From: Pleomorphomonas sp. NRK KF1
GTDB taxonomy: Bacteria > Pseudomonadota > Alphaproteobacteria > Rhizobiales > Pleomorphomonadaceae
Direction: 5' to 3'
Length of the DNA stretch: 64,000 bases
Assembly: GCF_023721755.1 (NCBI RefSeq)
Contig: NZ_JAMDLH010000005.1
Span: 1-64,000, forward strand
In this document: in pieces, positions 1 through 13,666 of the stretch
How the letters are laid out: every line of letters begins with the position of its first letter
Numbering within the stretch: position 1 is the stretch's first letter
Notes under the pieces: generated by a model
Database searches by the model: none
What the model was told of the DNA's origin: nothing
The model's input: the letters and a program-made list of their open reading frames with translations, nothing else
Position numbers and translations under genes: made by a program

Positions 1-34
1 GTTCGTTCTGAGCCAGGATCAAACTCTCATGTTC
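1..34 (-). rRNA. rrs: 16S ribosomal RNA, 5' end only
   Basis: The first 34 bases, read on the minus strand, contain the universal bacterial 16S start AGAGTTTGATCCTGGCTCAG (window 27 down to 8, equal to E. coli positions 8-27). By that alignment nucleotide 1 of the RNA falls near position 34. The rest of the gene lies to the left of the window. It is transcribed leftward, away from the peptidase gene. Confidence 0.97.
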
Positions 35-364
35 AAGAGTTCTTTCCCGAAATCACAAGTTCACTTGACGAGGTCCATTCCAATCAAACCCCCGAAAGGG
101 CCCAACCGAAACGGTCCTTAGTATCAAGAAACGTGAATTCCGGACTTAGCTCTTCTTGACACACAACAAACCCCGAGAGGCCTGTCACGTGCCGAATGCC
201 CCAAGCGCCGGCCACGTTTCTCTTTCTTCCTATTCACTTGTCAAAGAACCGAGGAGAACCAGCCCCTCAAACCCGCCGCCTCAGCGCCACCAGCTTACCG
301 CCAGGACCAGGCAACAGAAACTCGCCGGCACCACGTCGCCGCAGCGCCGCCGTCGATGAACGTG
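35..364 (-). other. rRNA operon leader
   Basis: Transcribed spacer between the rrn promoter (365-393) and the 16S 5' end. On the minus strand, positions 244 to 211 begin TTGACAAGTGAATAGGAAG and end AGAAACGTGG, a block I recognise from rhizobial rRNA leaders and 16S-23S spacers, probably involved in RNA processing or antitermination. The TTGACA at 244-239 has no -10 at the right distance, so I do not read it as a promoter. No gene is seen here. Confidence 0.7.
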
Positions 365-393
365 CTTATAGGGATCGCCGTTCTGGCTGTCAA
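365..393 (-). promoter_or_regulatory. rrn promoter (-35 TTGACA, -10 TATAAG, 17-bp spacer)
   Basis: On the minus strand a perfect -35 hexamer TTGACA (393-388) is followed after exactly 17 bp by TATAAG (370-365), close to the strong rRNA promoters of alphaproteobacteria. Initiation is expected near 358, giving a leader of roughly 325 nt before the mature 16S. Confidence 0.8.
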
Positions 394-787
394 CACGGTC
401 TTGTGACACGCGTTTTTCGGCAGCGATAGTCGACTTTCGGCTGATTTCCGGGACATTTTTGGCCCTCATCGATCAAAGCCGGGTAAGTTGCCGACAATTT
501 CAGCGAACTTTTCGCTGCCTTATTTTTCACCACCCGACAAGCAGCGCCGGAAACCCGCCATTCGCCGCCTCGACGCCCAACTACCGCCCCATTTTTCACC
601 GACGGAGTTAGTCGGCGGACGCTTTTTCTCCGGAGAAGCGATGCCAACGGCGGAGCCGACATTGACAAGCCGCGACACCGGGCGGCAAAGTCACGCCAAA
701 TTCAAGGAAGGCGCCAGGGTTCGCCGGCATGCCCGCGAACAAGACCCAAGCGCTCCACCATCAACGGGCGGAAGCAAGACACCATCC
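394..787. other. Intergenic region between rrn promoter and peptidase gene
   Basis: The reading frame of the peptidase is open upstream to 488, but residues before position 788 look non-coding in composition and do not resemble homologues. An ATG at 641 has a good ribosome-binding sequence (GGAG, 632-635) and is the alternative start for the peptidase. Nothing else is recognised. Confidence 0.5.
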
Positions 788-2761
788 ATGAATGCCGCGC
801 GTCCCCTGCACCGGAACGATAACGTCGAGCTCGGTGATCTGCCGCCGCTTCTGACGTCTGGTGCTCGCGGCCTGCCCGACCGGCGCGGCGTATCGATCCG
901 GTGGCTGACCGGCACGGTGCTCGCGACCTTTGCCTCGACCTTCCTTATGGGCGGCGCACTCTATGCAGCCTTCGACGGCCGCGAGACCATCGCCGAGCCC
1001 TCGGGCACCGTCACGCGCTCCGCCGTCGTGGTGCCGACGCCGGACAACGAGCTGATCGCCAAGGGCGACTTTCCGATCGTCGAGGCCAATCTCGAGCCGG
1101 CCAAGCAGATTCTCAAGGTGTCGACCATCGCCAAGGACGGCGAGCACGACATCATCCGCCTGAAACCGTTCGCCAAGGTGTCGACCACCCTGGTCTCGGA
1201 CATGGCCGAGATCACCGACCCCATTCCGCCCTACAATCCGCTCCGCATCTTCGCCGACGCCAACGCCGGCAGCCCGGAAGGCGGCGAGGCGATGCTCTAC
1301 GGCGCCGCCGTCGAGAGCGACATGATGCTGAAGGTCACCGACTTCCCGGTGAACGACCCGACGCTCGAAGCCTCCATACCGCTCGACATCGCCCAGACCG
1401 AACGGATCGTGCGCGAAGCGGCGAGCTTCCTCAACGGCACCAACGTCAAGACCGCATCGCTGTCGCCGATCGACCAGTCGCGTTTCGACTTCGGCTTTGC
1501 CGAACCGTCGGCGCTGGACCAGTTCGGCGTGCGCATCGTCCCCGAGAACGTGTCCTTCGTGCCGACGACCACCGCCGAGCCGGCATCCTCGGGTTCGGGC
1601 AGCGCCTTCGAGGACCGGCGCGTCGCCGTCGAGGCCGACGAGCCGCTCGAGCAGCTGCTGACCGATAACGAAGCGACCGACGACGAAGCCGGCGACATCG
1701 TGCTCGCCTTCCACAAGGCCGATCGCCTGCGTCTTCTGAAGATCGGCGACGAGGTTCACATCCGCCTCGCGCCAGACCCCGACGACGAGACGGCGCGCTA
1801 TCGGCCGATCCTCGTCTCCATCTATCGCGACGGCGGCCACCTCGGTTCGGTCGGTCTCGGTGACGATAGCTCCTACATAGCGGTCGACGAACCTCCCGCC
1901 AGCGAACAGGCGGTCGCCGGCAACGACAGCGACGAGAACAGCCCGCGACCGCGCCTTTACGAGAGCCTTTACGAGACGTCGCTCAAGAATGGCGTCCCCC
2001 CAGCCCTCATCGACGAGTTGGTGCGCGTCTTCTCCTTCGACCTCGACTTCAACACCCGCATCCAGCCGGGCGACAGCTTCCAGATGGTCTATACGCTCGG
2101 CGACGACGGCGAGGAGACCGACAACGGCGAGATCGTCTTCACCTCGATCACGCTCGGCGGCAAGGAGCGCCGTTTCTACCGCTATCGCGCGCCCGACGAC
2201 GGCACGATCGACTACTATGACGACAGCGGCAAGAGCGCCAAGAAATTCCTGATGCGCAAACCGATGTCGGGCGGCACCTTCCGTTCCGGCTTCGGCGCCC
2301 GCAACCATCCGCTGCTCGGCGTCACTCGCATGCACACCGGTGTCGACTGGGCGGCGCCACGCGGCACGCCGATCATGTCGGCCGGCGACGGCATCGTCAC
2401 CTACGCTCGCTGGAAGAACGGTTACGGCAACTACATCGAGGTCCAGCACACCAACGGCTATGCCACCGCCTATGCCCACCAAACCGGCTTTGCAAAGGGC
2501 ATCAAGGAGGGCGTGCGGGTTCGGCAGGGCCAGGTGATCGGCTATGTCGGCACCACCGGCCTCTCCACCGGTCCGCATCTCCACTACGAGGTGCACGTCA
2601 ACGGCACGCCGGTCGATCCGCTCCGCATCAAGCTGCCTCAGGGCCGCACGTTGGACGGCAACGTGCTCGCCGCCTTCCAGGCGGAGCGCGACCGCGTCGA
2701 CACTTTGCTCGCCGGCGAAAGCCAGACGGCCCGTGCGGCGACCACAGCCAGTGGCGGTTAG
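788..2761 (+). CDS. M23 family metallopeptidase (LytM-type, membrane-anchored)
   Basis: Probable periplasmic zinc endopeptidase or amidase activator acting on peptidoglycan. A single N-terminal membrane segment (WLTGTVLATFASTFLMGG) anchors the protein. The C-terminal LytM domain shows the zinc-binding motifs HTGVD and HLHYEV, preceded by the conserved GFGARNHPLLG. The central region is acidic and resembles the long linker of rhizobial homologues. From ATG 788 the product is 657 aa and starts about 15 residues before the conserved VELGDLPPLL segment, as I recall for rhizobial homologues. ATG 641 (706 aa) has a better ribosome-binding site but adds residues that look untranslated. It is divergent from the rRNA operon and has its own transcription. 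Function is firm at family level; the exact substrate bond is not visible. Confidence 0.9.
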   Translation: MNAARPLHRNDNVELGDLPPLLTSGARGLPDRRGVSIRWLTGTVLATFASTFLMGGALYAAFDGRETIAEPSGTVTRSAVVVPTPDNELIAKGDFPIVEANLEPAKQILKVSTIAKDGEHDIIRLKPFAKVSTTLVSDMAEITDPIPPYNPLRIFADANAGSPEGGEAMLYGAAVESDMMLKVTDFPVNDPTLEASIPLDIAQTERIVREAASFLNGTNVKTASLSPIDQSRFDFGFAEPSALDQFGVRIVPENVSFVPTTTAEPASSGSGSAFEDRRVAVEADEPLEQLLTDNEATDDEAGDIVLAFHKADRLRLLKIGDEVHIRLAPDPDDETARYRPILVSIYRDGGHLGSVGLGDDSSYIAVDEPPASEQAVAGNDSDENSPRPRLYESLYETSLKNGVPPALIDELVRVFSFDLDFNTRIQPGDSFQMVYTLGDDGEETDNGEIVFTSITLGGKERRFYRYRAPDDGTIDYYDDSGKSAKKFLMRKPMSGGTFRSGFGARNHPLLGVTRMHTGVDWAAPRGTPIMSAGDGIVTYARWKNGYGNYIEVQHTNGYATAYAHQTGFAKGIKEGVRVRQGQVIGYVGTTGLSTGPHLHYEVHVNGTPVDPLRIKLPQGRTLDGNVLAAFQAERDRVDTLLAGESQTARAATTASGG

Positions 2762-2890
2762 TTGGCCGTCAGTCGGCACTCATACGGATAAACACTTACA
2801 ACCCTCTTGAACATCGGCGAGCCTCGCCCCATTTCAGCCCCGACCCGTTAGGTCCGGGCCCCTCTGGCAGAAGCCGCCGGCGCATCTGCG

Positions 2891-3931
2891 ATGTCGGACC
2901 TTTGTCGACGCATCCCGCCGGCAGAGTTCGCGACCTTGGATCTTGCTCTCCTCGCCACGCCCTGGCTCGGCACGCCACTTTATCTCTGGCTGGCCTTCCT
3001 CAGCCTCGTCGCCTTTCTGCTCGCCTTCGACCTCGGCGTTCTTCATCGCAAGTCGGAGGAGATCTCCATCCGCCAGAGCCTCATCCTGTCGGGCGGCTAC
3101 ATCGCCATCGGCCTCATGTTCGGCGGTTTCGTCTGGTGGCATATCGGCGCCGAGTCAGGCCTCGCCTATCTCACCGGCTTCGTCATCGAGAAGACGCTGG
3201 CGCTCGACAACATCTTCGTCATTGCGCTCATCTTCTCCTTCTTCGGCATTCCCCGCCGCTACCAGCACCGGGCGCTGTTCTGGGGCATCCTCGGCGTCAT
3301 CGTCCTGCGCGGCATCATGATCGGCGCCGGCGCCACCCTGGTCGCCGAGTTTCACTGGATCCTCTATCTCTTCGCTGCCTTCCTGGTGCTGACCGGCATC
3401 AAGATGCTGGTCACCGAGGACAAGGAGCCCGACCTCGACAAGAACCCGCTTGTCGGCTTCTTGCGCCGCCACCTCAACGTCACCAAGGAGCTCGACGGCG
3501 ATCGCTTTTTCGTCCGCAGACCGCTCGCGGATAGCGGCCGCATGGCCCTGCACGCGACGCCACTGTTCCTGGCTCTGGTGTTGATCGAGGCCGCCGACAT
3601 CGTATTCGCCGTCGATTCCGTGCCGGCCATCTTCGCCATCACCACCGACGCCTTCGTCATCTACACCTCGAACATCTTCGCCATTCTCGGCCTGCGCGCG
3701 CTCTACTTCGCCCTCGCCGCGATGATCCACCGCTTCCGCTACCTGAAGCCGGCACTGGCCCTGGTGCTGGTGTTCATCGGCAGCAAGGTGTTCGTGGCCG
3801 AACTCATGGGCCTCGACAAATTCCCGGCCGCCATCTCTCTCGGCGTCACGTTCGCGCTGGTTGCCGGCGGCGTCCTGGTCAGCCTCATCAAGACGCGGCA
3901 GGAGACCAAGGTTCTGTCCGACAACGGTTGA
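2891..3931 (+). CDS. TerC family integral membrane protein
   Basis: 346-aa polytopic inner-membrane protein of the TerC/Alx family (often annotated as tellurium resistance; Alx members are now linked to manganese export). Family landmarks are LLAFDLGVLHRK near residue 40, EKTLALDNIFVIALIFSFF near 100 and EAADIVFAVDSVPAIFAI in the second half; the two acidic membrane motifs with D and N are the presumed metal-handling core. About eight hydrophobic segments are visible. No strong ribosome-binding site precedes ATG 2891, so a start slightly downstream (for example TTG 2938) cannot be excluded. It stands alone, followed by a palindrome at 3957-3978. No other ter genes are nearby, so tellurite resistance should not be assumed. 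Confidence 0.93.
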   Translation: MSDLCRRIPPAEFATLDLALLATPWLGTPLYLWLAFLSLVAFLLAFDLGVLHRKSEEISIRQSLILSGGYIAIGLMFGGFVWWHIGAESGLAYLTGFVIEKTLALDNIFVIALIFSFFGIPRRYQHRALFWGILGVIVLRGIMIGAGATLVAEFHWILYLFAAFLVLTGIKMLVTEDKEPDLDKNPLVGFLRRHLNVTKELDGDRFFVRRPLADSGRMALHATPLFLALVLIEAADIVFAVDSVPAIFAITTDAFVIYTSNIFAILGLRALYFALAAMIHRFRYLKPALALVLVFIGSKVFVAELMGLDKFPAAISLGVTFALVAGGVLVSLIKTRQETKVLSDNG

Positions 3932-3956
3932 CGAGGCCTCATCAAATCGGAGTGAG

Positions 3957-3978
3957 CCGGCTGGCGATCGCCAGCCGG
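3957..3978. repeat. 22-bp perfect palindrome downstream of terC-like gene
   Basis: CCGGCTGGCGA followed directly by its reverse complement. There is no T-run on either side, so it is not a canonical intrinsic terminator; it may still form an mRNA 3' hairpin or a protein-binding site. Confidence 0.6.
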
Positions 3979-3998
3979 AGCGCTATAGAAGGCCGACC

Positions 3999-4103
3999 CT
4001 AGAGCGCCGTGCGATCTGAATGAACCGGATCGGCGCTCTAGACTTTTGTTTAGTAAGCATCATCTTTTCGATCCTCGTTTCACTGCGGTCGAATGATGCT
4101 CCA
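3999..4103 (-). repeat. Two-palindrome intergenic element, copy A
   Basis: Composite of two inverted repeats: 11-bp arms CTAGAGCGCCG at 3999-4009 and 4031-4041, a linker containing TTTTGTTTA, then arms AGCATCAT (4056-4063) and ATGATGCT (4093-4100). Read on the minus strand it begins GGAGCATCATTCG and has the same layout as the element at 43520-43610 (GGAGCATC hairpin, ACAA/AAAA-rich linker, second hairpin). This matches the dispersed intergenic palindromes common in Rhizobiales genomes. It ends a few bases before the DUF554 gene and includes a false in-frame ATG at 4093. Confidence 0.75.
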
Positions 4104-4116
4104 GCGGAACGGCCTC

Positions 4117-4830
4117 ATGATCATCGGACCCTTCATCAACGGCGCCGCCATTCTCCTCGGCGCCTTCGGCGGCACGCTCATCGCCCACCATATGCCGGAA
4201 CGGCTCCGGGCCGGCATGCCACTCGCCTTCGGCGTATCGTCCATGGCCATGGGCGTGGTGCTGATCGCCCACGTCGCTAACATGCCGGTGATGGTGATCG
4301 CCACCGTGCTCGGCGCGCTCATCGGAGAACTCATCCGCATCGAGGACGGGCTCTCGCTGATCGGCGGCCTTGCCAAACGCCTGGTGGAGAGGGTGGCGAA
4401 AACGCCGCGCGGCATTTCCCACGAGGCCTTCATCGAGAGCTTCGTCGCCATTCTCGTGCTGTTCTGCGCCTCCGGCGCCGGCATCTTCGGCGCGCTCAAC
4501 GAGGGCATGACGCACGACCCGAGCGTGCTGATCGCCAAGGCCTTCCTCGACTTGCCCACCGCCGCCATCTTCGCGACAACGCTCGGCCTGTCGGTCGCCA
4601 CCATCGCCGTCCCGCAAATGGCCATCCAGATGGCCCTCGCCTTCGGCGCCACCCTTCTGATGCCACTGACCACGCCGGACATGGTCGCCGACTTCTCCGC
4701 CACCGGCGGCGTGATGATGCTGGCCACCGGCCTCCGCATCTGCGGCATCAAGATGTTCCCGATCGGCAACATGCTGCCCGGCCTCATCATCGCCATGCCG
4801 GTGTCGGCCTTGTGGTCGATGGCGTTCTGA
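4117..4830 (+). CDS. DUF554 family membrane protein (YdfK-like)
   Basis: 237-aa hydrophobic protein with about six to seven membrane segments. The N-terminus IGPFINGAAILLGAFGG is the DUF554 signature, as are the internal EDGLSLIGGLAKRL and GMTHDPSVLIAKAFLD segments. No transport substrate is established for the family. I start it at ATG 4117 because the upstream in-frame ATG (4093) lies inside a repeat element and homologues begin with the IGPF segment. It is followed by a GC hairpin and by clpB in the opposite direction. Confidence 0.88.
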   Translation: MIIGPFINGAAILLGAFGGTLIAHHMPERLRAGMPLAFGVSSMAMGVVLIAHVANMPVMVIATVLGALIGELIRIEDGLSLIGGLAKRLVERVAKTPRGISHEAFIESFVAILVLFCASGAGIFGALNEGMTHDPSVLIAKAFLDLPTAAIFATTLGLSVATIAVPQMAIQMALAFGATLLMPLTTPDMVADFSATGGVMMLATGLRICGIKMFPIGNMLPGLIIAMPVSALWSMAF

Positions 4831-4838
4831 AACGAGAA

Positions 4839-4860
4839 CCGGCCGGGTCTCCCCGGCCGG
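4839..4860. terminator. GC hairpin between DUF554 gene and clpB (convergent)
   Basis: Arms CCGGCCGGG (4839-4847) and CCCGGCCGG (4852-4860) with a 4-nt loop lie between two converging genes. There is no clear U-tract, so termination is inferred from position and stem strength only. Confidence 0.45.
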
Positions 4861-4885
4861 CCTGATAGTTTCGCGCTGACGTCGC

Positions 4886-7480
<2,595 letters not shown>

Positions 7481-7580
7481 CTGGACATCCTTTCCTGGAG
7501 CCCGCCTCCACCGTCCGAAGCCCGGCGGAAGCGTCTGGATATCTTGAGCTTAGGCTACGGCCCTTGCTCCTCGCCGACCA

Positions 7581-7609
7581 ATATGGGGACCGAGGCGAGC
7601 GCCGAAAAG
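7581..7609 (-). promoter_or_regulatory. Candidate sigma-32 (heat-shock) promoter of clpB
   Basis: On the minus strand CCCCATAT (7588-7581) matches the sigma-32 -10 consensus CCCCATNT. A weak -35 CTTTTC (7609-7604; consensus CTTGAA) sits 15 bp upstream. It would start RNA near 7573, about 93 nt before the clpB start codon. Heat-shock control of clpB is known in this class; the -35 match is poor, so this remains a candidate. Confidence 0.45.
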
Positions 7610-7680
7610 GGGCCATTCAAAAGACGAGGCCCGCCACGACGGAATCCGTCGGGCGGGCCGAAAGGCAATGCAGAACCGGA

Positions 7681-8148
7681 TCAGGCGCTGGCAAGCGCCG
7701 GGTGCAGGAGATCGTCGATGCCGAGCGCCCCGCGCAGCATGGAGCGATCCTTGGCGATGTCGGCCACCGTATAGCGGTCGAGCACGGCGAAGAAGGCACC
7801 GAGCGCCTCGCGCAGCACGCGGTTGTACTCGCAGGAAAGGATCAGCGGGCAGTCCTTGCGCCCCTCCTCCGAGAAGCACTCCGCCATCTGGAAGCTTTCC
7901 TCGGTGGCGGCGATGACGTCGCCGAGCTTGATCTCGTCCGCCGGACGGCCGAGCTTCAGCCCGCCGTGACGCCCGCGGATGGTCTCGATGAACTTGTGAT
8001 CCACAAGCACCTTCAGAATCTTGAACAGGTGCGTCTCCGACATGTCGAAGGTGGCGGCGATGTCAGCGACGCGGCTCGGGCGGTCGGGATTCACCGCGCA
8101 ATAGAGCAGCACCCTGATCGAGTAGTTGGTGGCTTGGGTAAGGCGCAT
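7681..8148 (-). CDS. rirA: Rrf2-family iron-sulfur transcription regulator, RirA-like
   Basis: 155-aa regulator with an N-terminal winged helix (MRLTQATNYSIRVLLYCA, SETHLFKILKVL) and three cysteines at 91, 100 and 106 in AEC-X8-CPLILSC. The layout corresponds closely to the RirA cluster ligands (Cys 91, 99, 105). RirA is the rhizobial sensor that represses iron-uptake genes when iron is sufficient, using an Fe-S cluster that is lost under iron limitation. NsrR and IscR relatives have related cysteine patterns, but the overall sequence is nearer RirA. A TGA-N9-TCA site 22 bp upstream of the start suggests self-control. It is encoded between secA and clpB, on the same strand, without evident operon linkage. 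Confidence 0.8.
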   Translation of the reverse strand: MRLTQATNYSIRVLLYCAVNPDRPSRVADIAATFDMSETHLFKILKVLVDHKFIETIRGRHGGLKLGRPADEIKLGDVIAATEESFQMAECFSEEGRKDCPLILSCEYNRVLREALGAFFAVLDRYTVADIAKDRSMLRGALGIDDLLHPALASA

Positions 8149-8169
8149 GACACCATCTGATTAAAGAGT

Positions 8170-8184
8170 TGACACTAAAAGTCA
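8170..8184. promoter_or_regulatory. Iron-responsive operator (TGA-N9-TCA) upstream of rirA-like gene
   Basis: TGA (8170-8172), nine bases, TCA (8182-8184) matches the IRO consensus recognised by RirA in rhizobia, inside a slightly larger inverted repeat (TTGAC/GTCAA). It lies 22-36 bp upstream of the regulator's ATG in an AT-rich patch, overlapping the place where promoter elements would be expected. Confidence 0.6.
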
Positions 8185-8357
8185 AGATTAATCGTTCAAT
8201 TCCAGCATGCGCCTTTGGGGCTGCCGACATAATTCGTGCTATTGCTGATCAGCTTTTCCAATTGGCCTTTCAGGCAACAATTTCGACGAATTGTCTATGC
8301 CTGACCCCGTCCGTCCGGAAAATCGGCGACCTCCCGGACGGGACTGGCGGTCGAACA

Positions 8358-11108
<2,751 letters not shown>

Positions 11109-11368
11109 GGCAGCCCATCCCTTCGATCAGAATTCCATGCGCAGGCGCTGGAAAGAACAATGGCGGCGCCCGAAGTTTGGTTCCGCGCCGCCGTTCGCCC
11201 GACCTGCCAAGCCACGCTCCATCTATGGCGGGGTCGGAGATATGTCAACGCTGGGACCCATGCCGATGGCAGGAATCGGCGCTTCTCGCGGCGGCCGGGA
11301 CGGGCAACTGCGCGGATTGCGCTCTCTCTTCCAAGTCCTTCTTTTTCGTCCTTGCCGCCACGGATAGT

Positions 11369-11397
11369 TTGCCGCCGCGCGCGGGGCGCGCTATAGG
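11369..11397 (+). promoter_or_regulatory. Candidate sigma-70 promoter of the parvulin isomerase gene
   Basis: TTGCCG (11369-11374), 17 bp, TATAGG (11392-11397), giving a predicted start near 11404 and a leader of about 50 nt before ATG 11456. This is the only element I can read in the 347-bp gap between secA and the isomerase gene; the secA promoter is not obvious to me. Confidence 0.5.
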
Positions 11398-11455
11398 GCT
11401 GCCACACGGTACCGGCCCGATCTCCGGACGCGGACCGAAGACAGGATCGTCCCCG

Positions 11456-12334
11456 ATGAACTTTGCTCCCGCCGCCGGCGCTCGCGGTCGCCTCGGTCTT
11501 TTTGCCGCCCTCATCGCCTTGCCGCTTTCCGTGATGCCGGCTTTGGCCGAAGACGTAGTGGCCCGCGTCAACGGCAAGGATATCACCGCCTCCGAGCTCC
11601 AGATGGCCACCGACGTGTTCGGCGATCAGCTTGCGCAGATCCCCGAGGCGCAGCGCCGCACGATGCTGATCAACGCGCTGGTCGACATGCACGTCATGGC
11701 CGACGCCGCCCTCGCCGCCGGCACCGCCGACAGCCCGAAGTACAAGGCCCGCATGGCCTTCCTCGAGGCGCAGGCCCTCCGCAACACCTATGTCGAGGAC
11801 GAGGTCCAGGGCAAGATCACCGAGGACGAGATCAAGGCCCGCTACGAAAAGGATACCGCCGGCTACGTCGCCCCCGAGGAGGTGCATGCCCGTCACATCC
11901 TCGTGAAGACCGAGGAAGAAGCCAACGCCATCATCAAGCAGCTGGCCGACGGCGGCGACTTCGAGGCCATCGCCAAGGAAAAGTCGGAAGACCCCGGCTC
12001 CAAGCCGACCGGCGGCGATCTCGGCTTCTTCACCAAGGGTCAGATGGTGCCCGAGTTCGAGGCGGAAGCCTTCGCGCTGAAGCCCGGTGAAGTCTCGACC
12101 AAGCCCGTCAAGACTCAGTTCGGCTTCCATATCCTCAAGGTCGAGGAGCGCCGTGCGCAGCCGGTGCCGACGCTTGATCAGGTGCGCGAGCAGGTCGTCC
12201 AGGTGGTCGAGCGCGACAAGTATCAGGAGACGCTCGCCAAGATGCGCGAAGCGGCCAAGATCGAGATCCTGACCCCGCCGGCTGCCCCGGCCGACCCGGC
12301 TGCCGCCCCGGCGACGCCCGCTCCCGCCAACTGA
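11456..12334 (+). CDS. Periplasmic peptidylprolyl isomerase, parvulin type (SurA/PrsA-like)
   Basis: 292-aa exported folding factor. Residues 1-29 form a signal peptide ending [11 protein letters not shown]. An N-terminal chaperone-like helical region ([18 protein letters not shown]) precedes the parvulin domain, marked by [43 protein letters not shown] and [14 protein letters not shown]. The C-terminus is a proline/alanine-rich tail ([17 protein letters not shown]), which also makes it resemble rhizobial parvulin-like isomerases. ATG 11456 is chosen because it begins the signal peptide; the open frame upstream to 11012 overlaps the divergent secA gene and has no signal sequence. It probably helps outer-membrane protein assembly. 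Confidence 0.92.
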   Translation: MNFAPAAGARGRLGLFAALIALPLSVMPALAEDVVARVNGKDITASELQMATDVFGDQLAQIPEAQRRTMLINALVDMHVMADAALAAGTADSPKYKARMAFLEAQALRNTYVEDEVQGKITEDEIKARYEKDTAGYVAPEEVHARHILVKTEEEANAIIKQLADGGDFEAIAKEKSEDPGSKPTGGDLGFFTKGQMVPEFEAEAFALKPGEVSTKPVKTQFGFHILKVEERRAQPVPTLDQVREQVVQVVERDKYQETLAKMREAAKIEILTPPAAPADPAAAPATPAPAN

Positions 12335-12399
12335 TTGGTCTACCGCCCCGGCCACAGGTTGACCGGGGCCTCCCCACCGCCTCTCGCCAAGAGCCGAAG

Positions 12400-13641
12400 A
12401 TGTCCGGAACCCAGCCCCCGCTCGCCCCCAAGTCCTATCCCGAGCTGCCCGCCCTTGAGGGCGTCCGCTTTGCGACCGCCGCCGCCGGCATCAAGTACAA
12501 GGGGCGAACCGACGTGCTGCTGGTTTCCCTCGACGAGGGGACCGAGGTGGCCGGCGTTTTCACGACATCCAAGTGCCCGTCGGCCCCGGTGGACTGGTGT
12601 CGCGCCAACCTTCCCGCCGGCAAGGCCCGGGCACTGATGGTCAACTCCGGCAACGCCAATGCCTTCACCGGCAAGAAGGGCCGCGAGACGGTGGAAGCCT
12701 CAGCCGCCTACGTCTCTTCCGCCCTCGGCATTCCGGCCGGCGAGGTCTTCCTCGCCTCGACCGGCGTCATCGGCGAACCGCTCGAACCGAAGAAATTCGA
12801 AGCCGTGCTCGGCGACTTGTCCGGCCGTCTGGCGCCGGCGCCGTGGATCGACGCCGCCCGCGCCATCATGACCACCGACACCTTCCCGAAGGTGGTGACC
12901 GCCACCGTCGACCTCGGCGGCGTGCCGGTGACGATCAACGGCATGGCCAAGGGCGCCGGCATGATTGCGCCCGACATGGCGACCATGCTCTCTTTTGTCT
13001 TTACCGACGCTCCGCTGGCGGCACCGGTACTGCAGGATCTCATCTCCAAGGGAGCCCGGAAGTCGTTCAATTCGATCACCGTCGACAGCGATACCTCGAC
13101 CTCCGACACGCTGCTGCTTTTCGCCACCGGCAAGGCCGCCGGACGCGGCGCGCCACGCATCGCCGACCCGGCCGATGCGCGCCTTGCCGCCTTCCGCGCC
13201 GCGCTTGAAGCCCTGCTGCTCGACCTCGCCAAGATGGTGGTGCGCGACGGTGAAGGCGCCCGCAAGTTCATCGAGGTCAACGTCACCGGCGCCGTCGACG
13301 ACGCCTCGGCCAAGCGCATCGCCTTCGCCATCGCCAACTCGCCGCTGGTCAAGACGGCCGTGGCCGGCGAGGACGCCAACTGGGGCCGCGTCGTCATGGC
13401 CGTAGGCAAGGCCGGCGAACCGGCCGACCGCGACCGCCTCGCCATCTACTTCGGCGGCATCCGCGTCGCCGTCGAGGGCGAGCGCGACCCCGACTATTCC
13501 GAGGACGCCGCCTCGGCCGCCATGCGCAAGGACGAGATCGTCATCCGGGCCGACATCGGTCTCGGCGGCGGTCAAGCCACCGTCTGGACCTGCGACCTCA
13601 CCAAGGAATACGTCGCCATCAACGGCGACTATCGCAGCTGA
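12400..13641 (+). CDS. argJ: Bifunctional ornithine acetyltransferase / N-acetylglutamate synthase
   Basis: 413-aa ArgJ, which transfers acetyl from N-acetylornithine to glutamate, and in bifunctional forms from acetyl-CoA, recycling acetyl groups in arginine synthesis. The proenzyme cleaves itself before the nucleophilic Thr in the motif [16 protein letters not shown] (about residues 185-200). [11 protein letters not shown] and the C-terminal [19 protein letters not shown] are also family blocks. It precedes mutT by 25 bp in the same direction, a pairing seen across alphaproteobacteria. argG and argC of the same pathway are elsewhere in the window. Confidence 0.97.
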   Translation: MSGTQPPLAPKSYPELPALEGVRFATAAAGIKYKGRTDVLLVSLDEGTEVAGVFTTSKCPSAPVDWCRANLPAGKARALMVNSGNANAFTGKKGRETVEASAAYVSSALGIPAGEVFLASTGVIGEPLEPKKFEAVLGDLSGRLAPAPWIDAARAIMTTDTFPKVVTATVDLGGVPVTINGMAKGAGMIAPDMATMLSFVFTDAPLAAPVLQDLISKGARKSFNSITVDSDTSTSDTLLLFATGKAAGRGAPRIADPADARLAAFRAALEALLLDLAKMVVRDGEGARKFIEVNVTGAVDDASAKRIAFAIANSPLVKTAVAGEDANWGRVVMAVGKAGEPADRDRLAIYFGGIRVAVEGERDPDYSEDAASAAMRKDEIVIRADIGLGGGQATVWTCDLTKEYVAINGDYRS

Positions 13642-13666
13642 TCCCTTTGAGCTCGGAGAGCCGCCG

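Noticed and set aside
239-244. TTGACA in the rRNA leader as a second rrn promoter
   Set aside because: The sequence 17 bp downstream is AGAAAC, not a -10 element; the block belongs to the conserved leader.
2891-3931. Tellurite-resistance determinant
   Set aside because: TerC family membership alone does not show it; no terA, terB, terD or terE genes are near.
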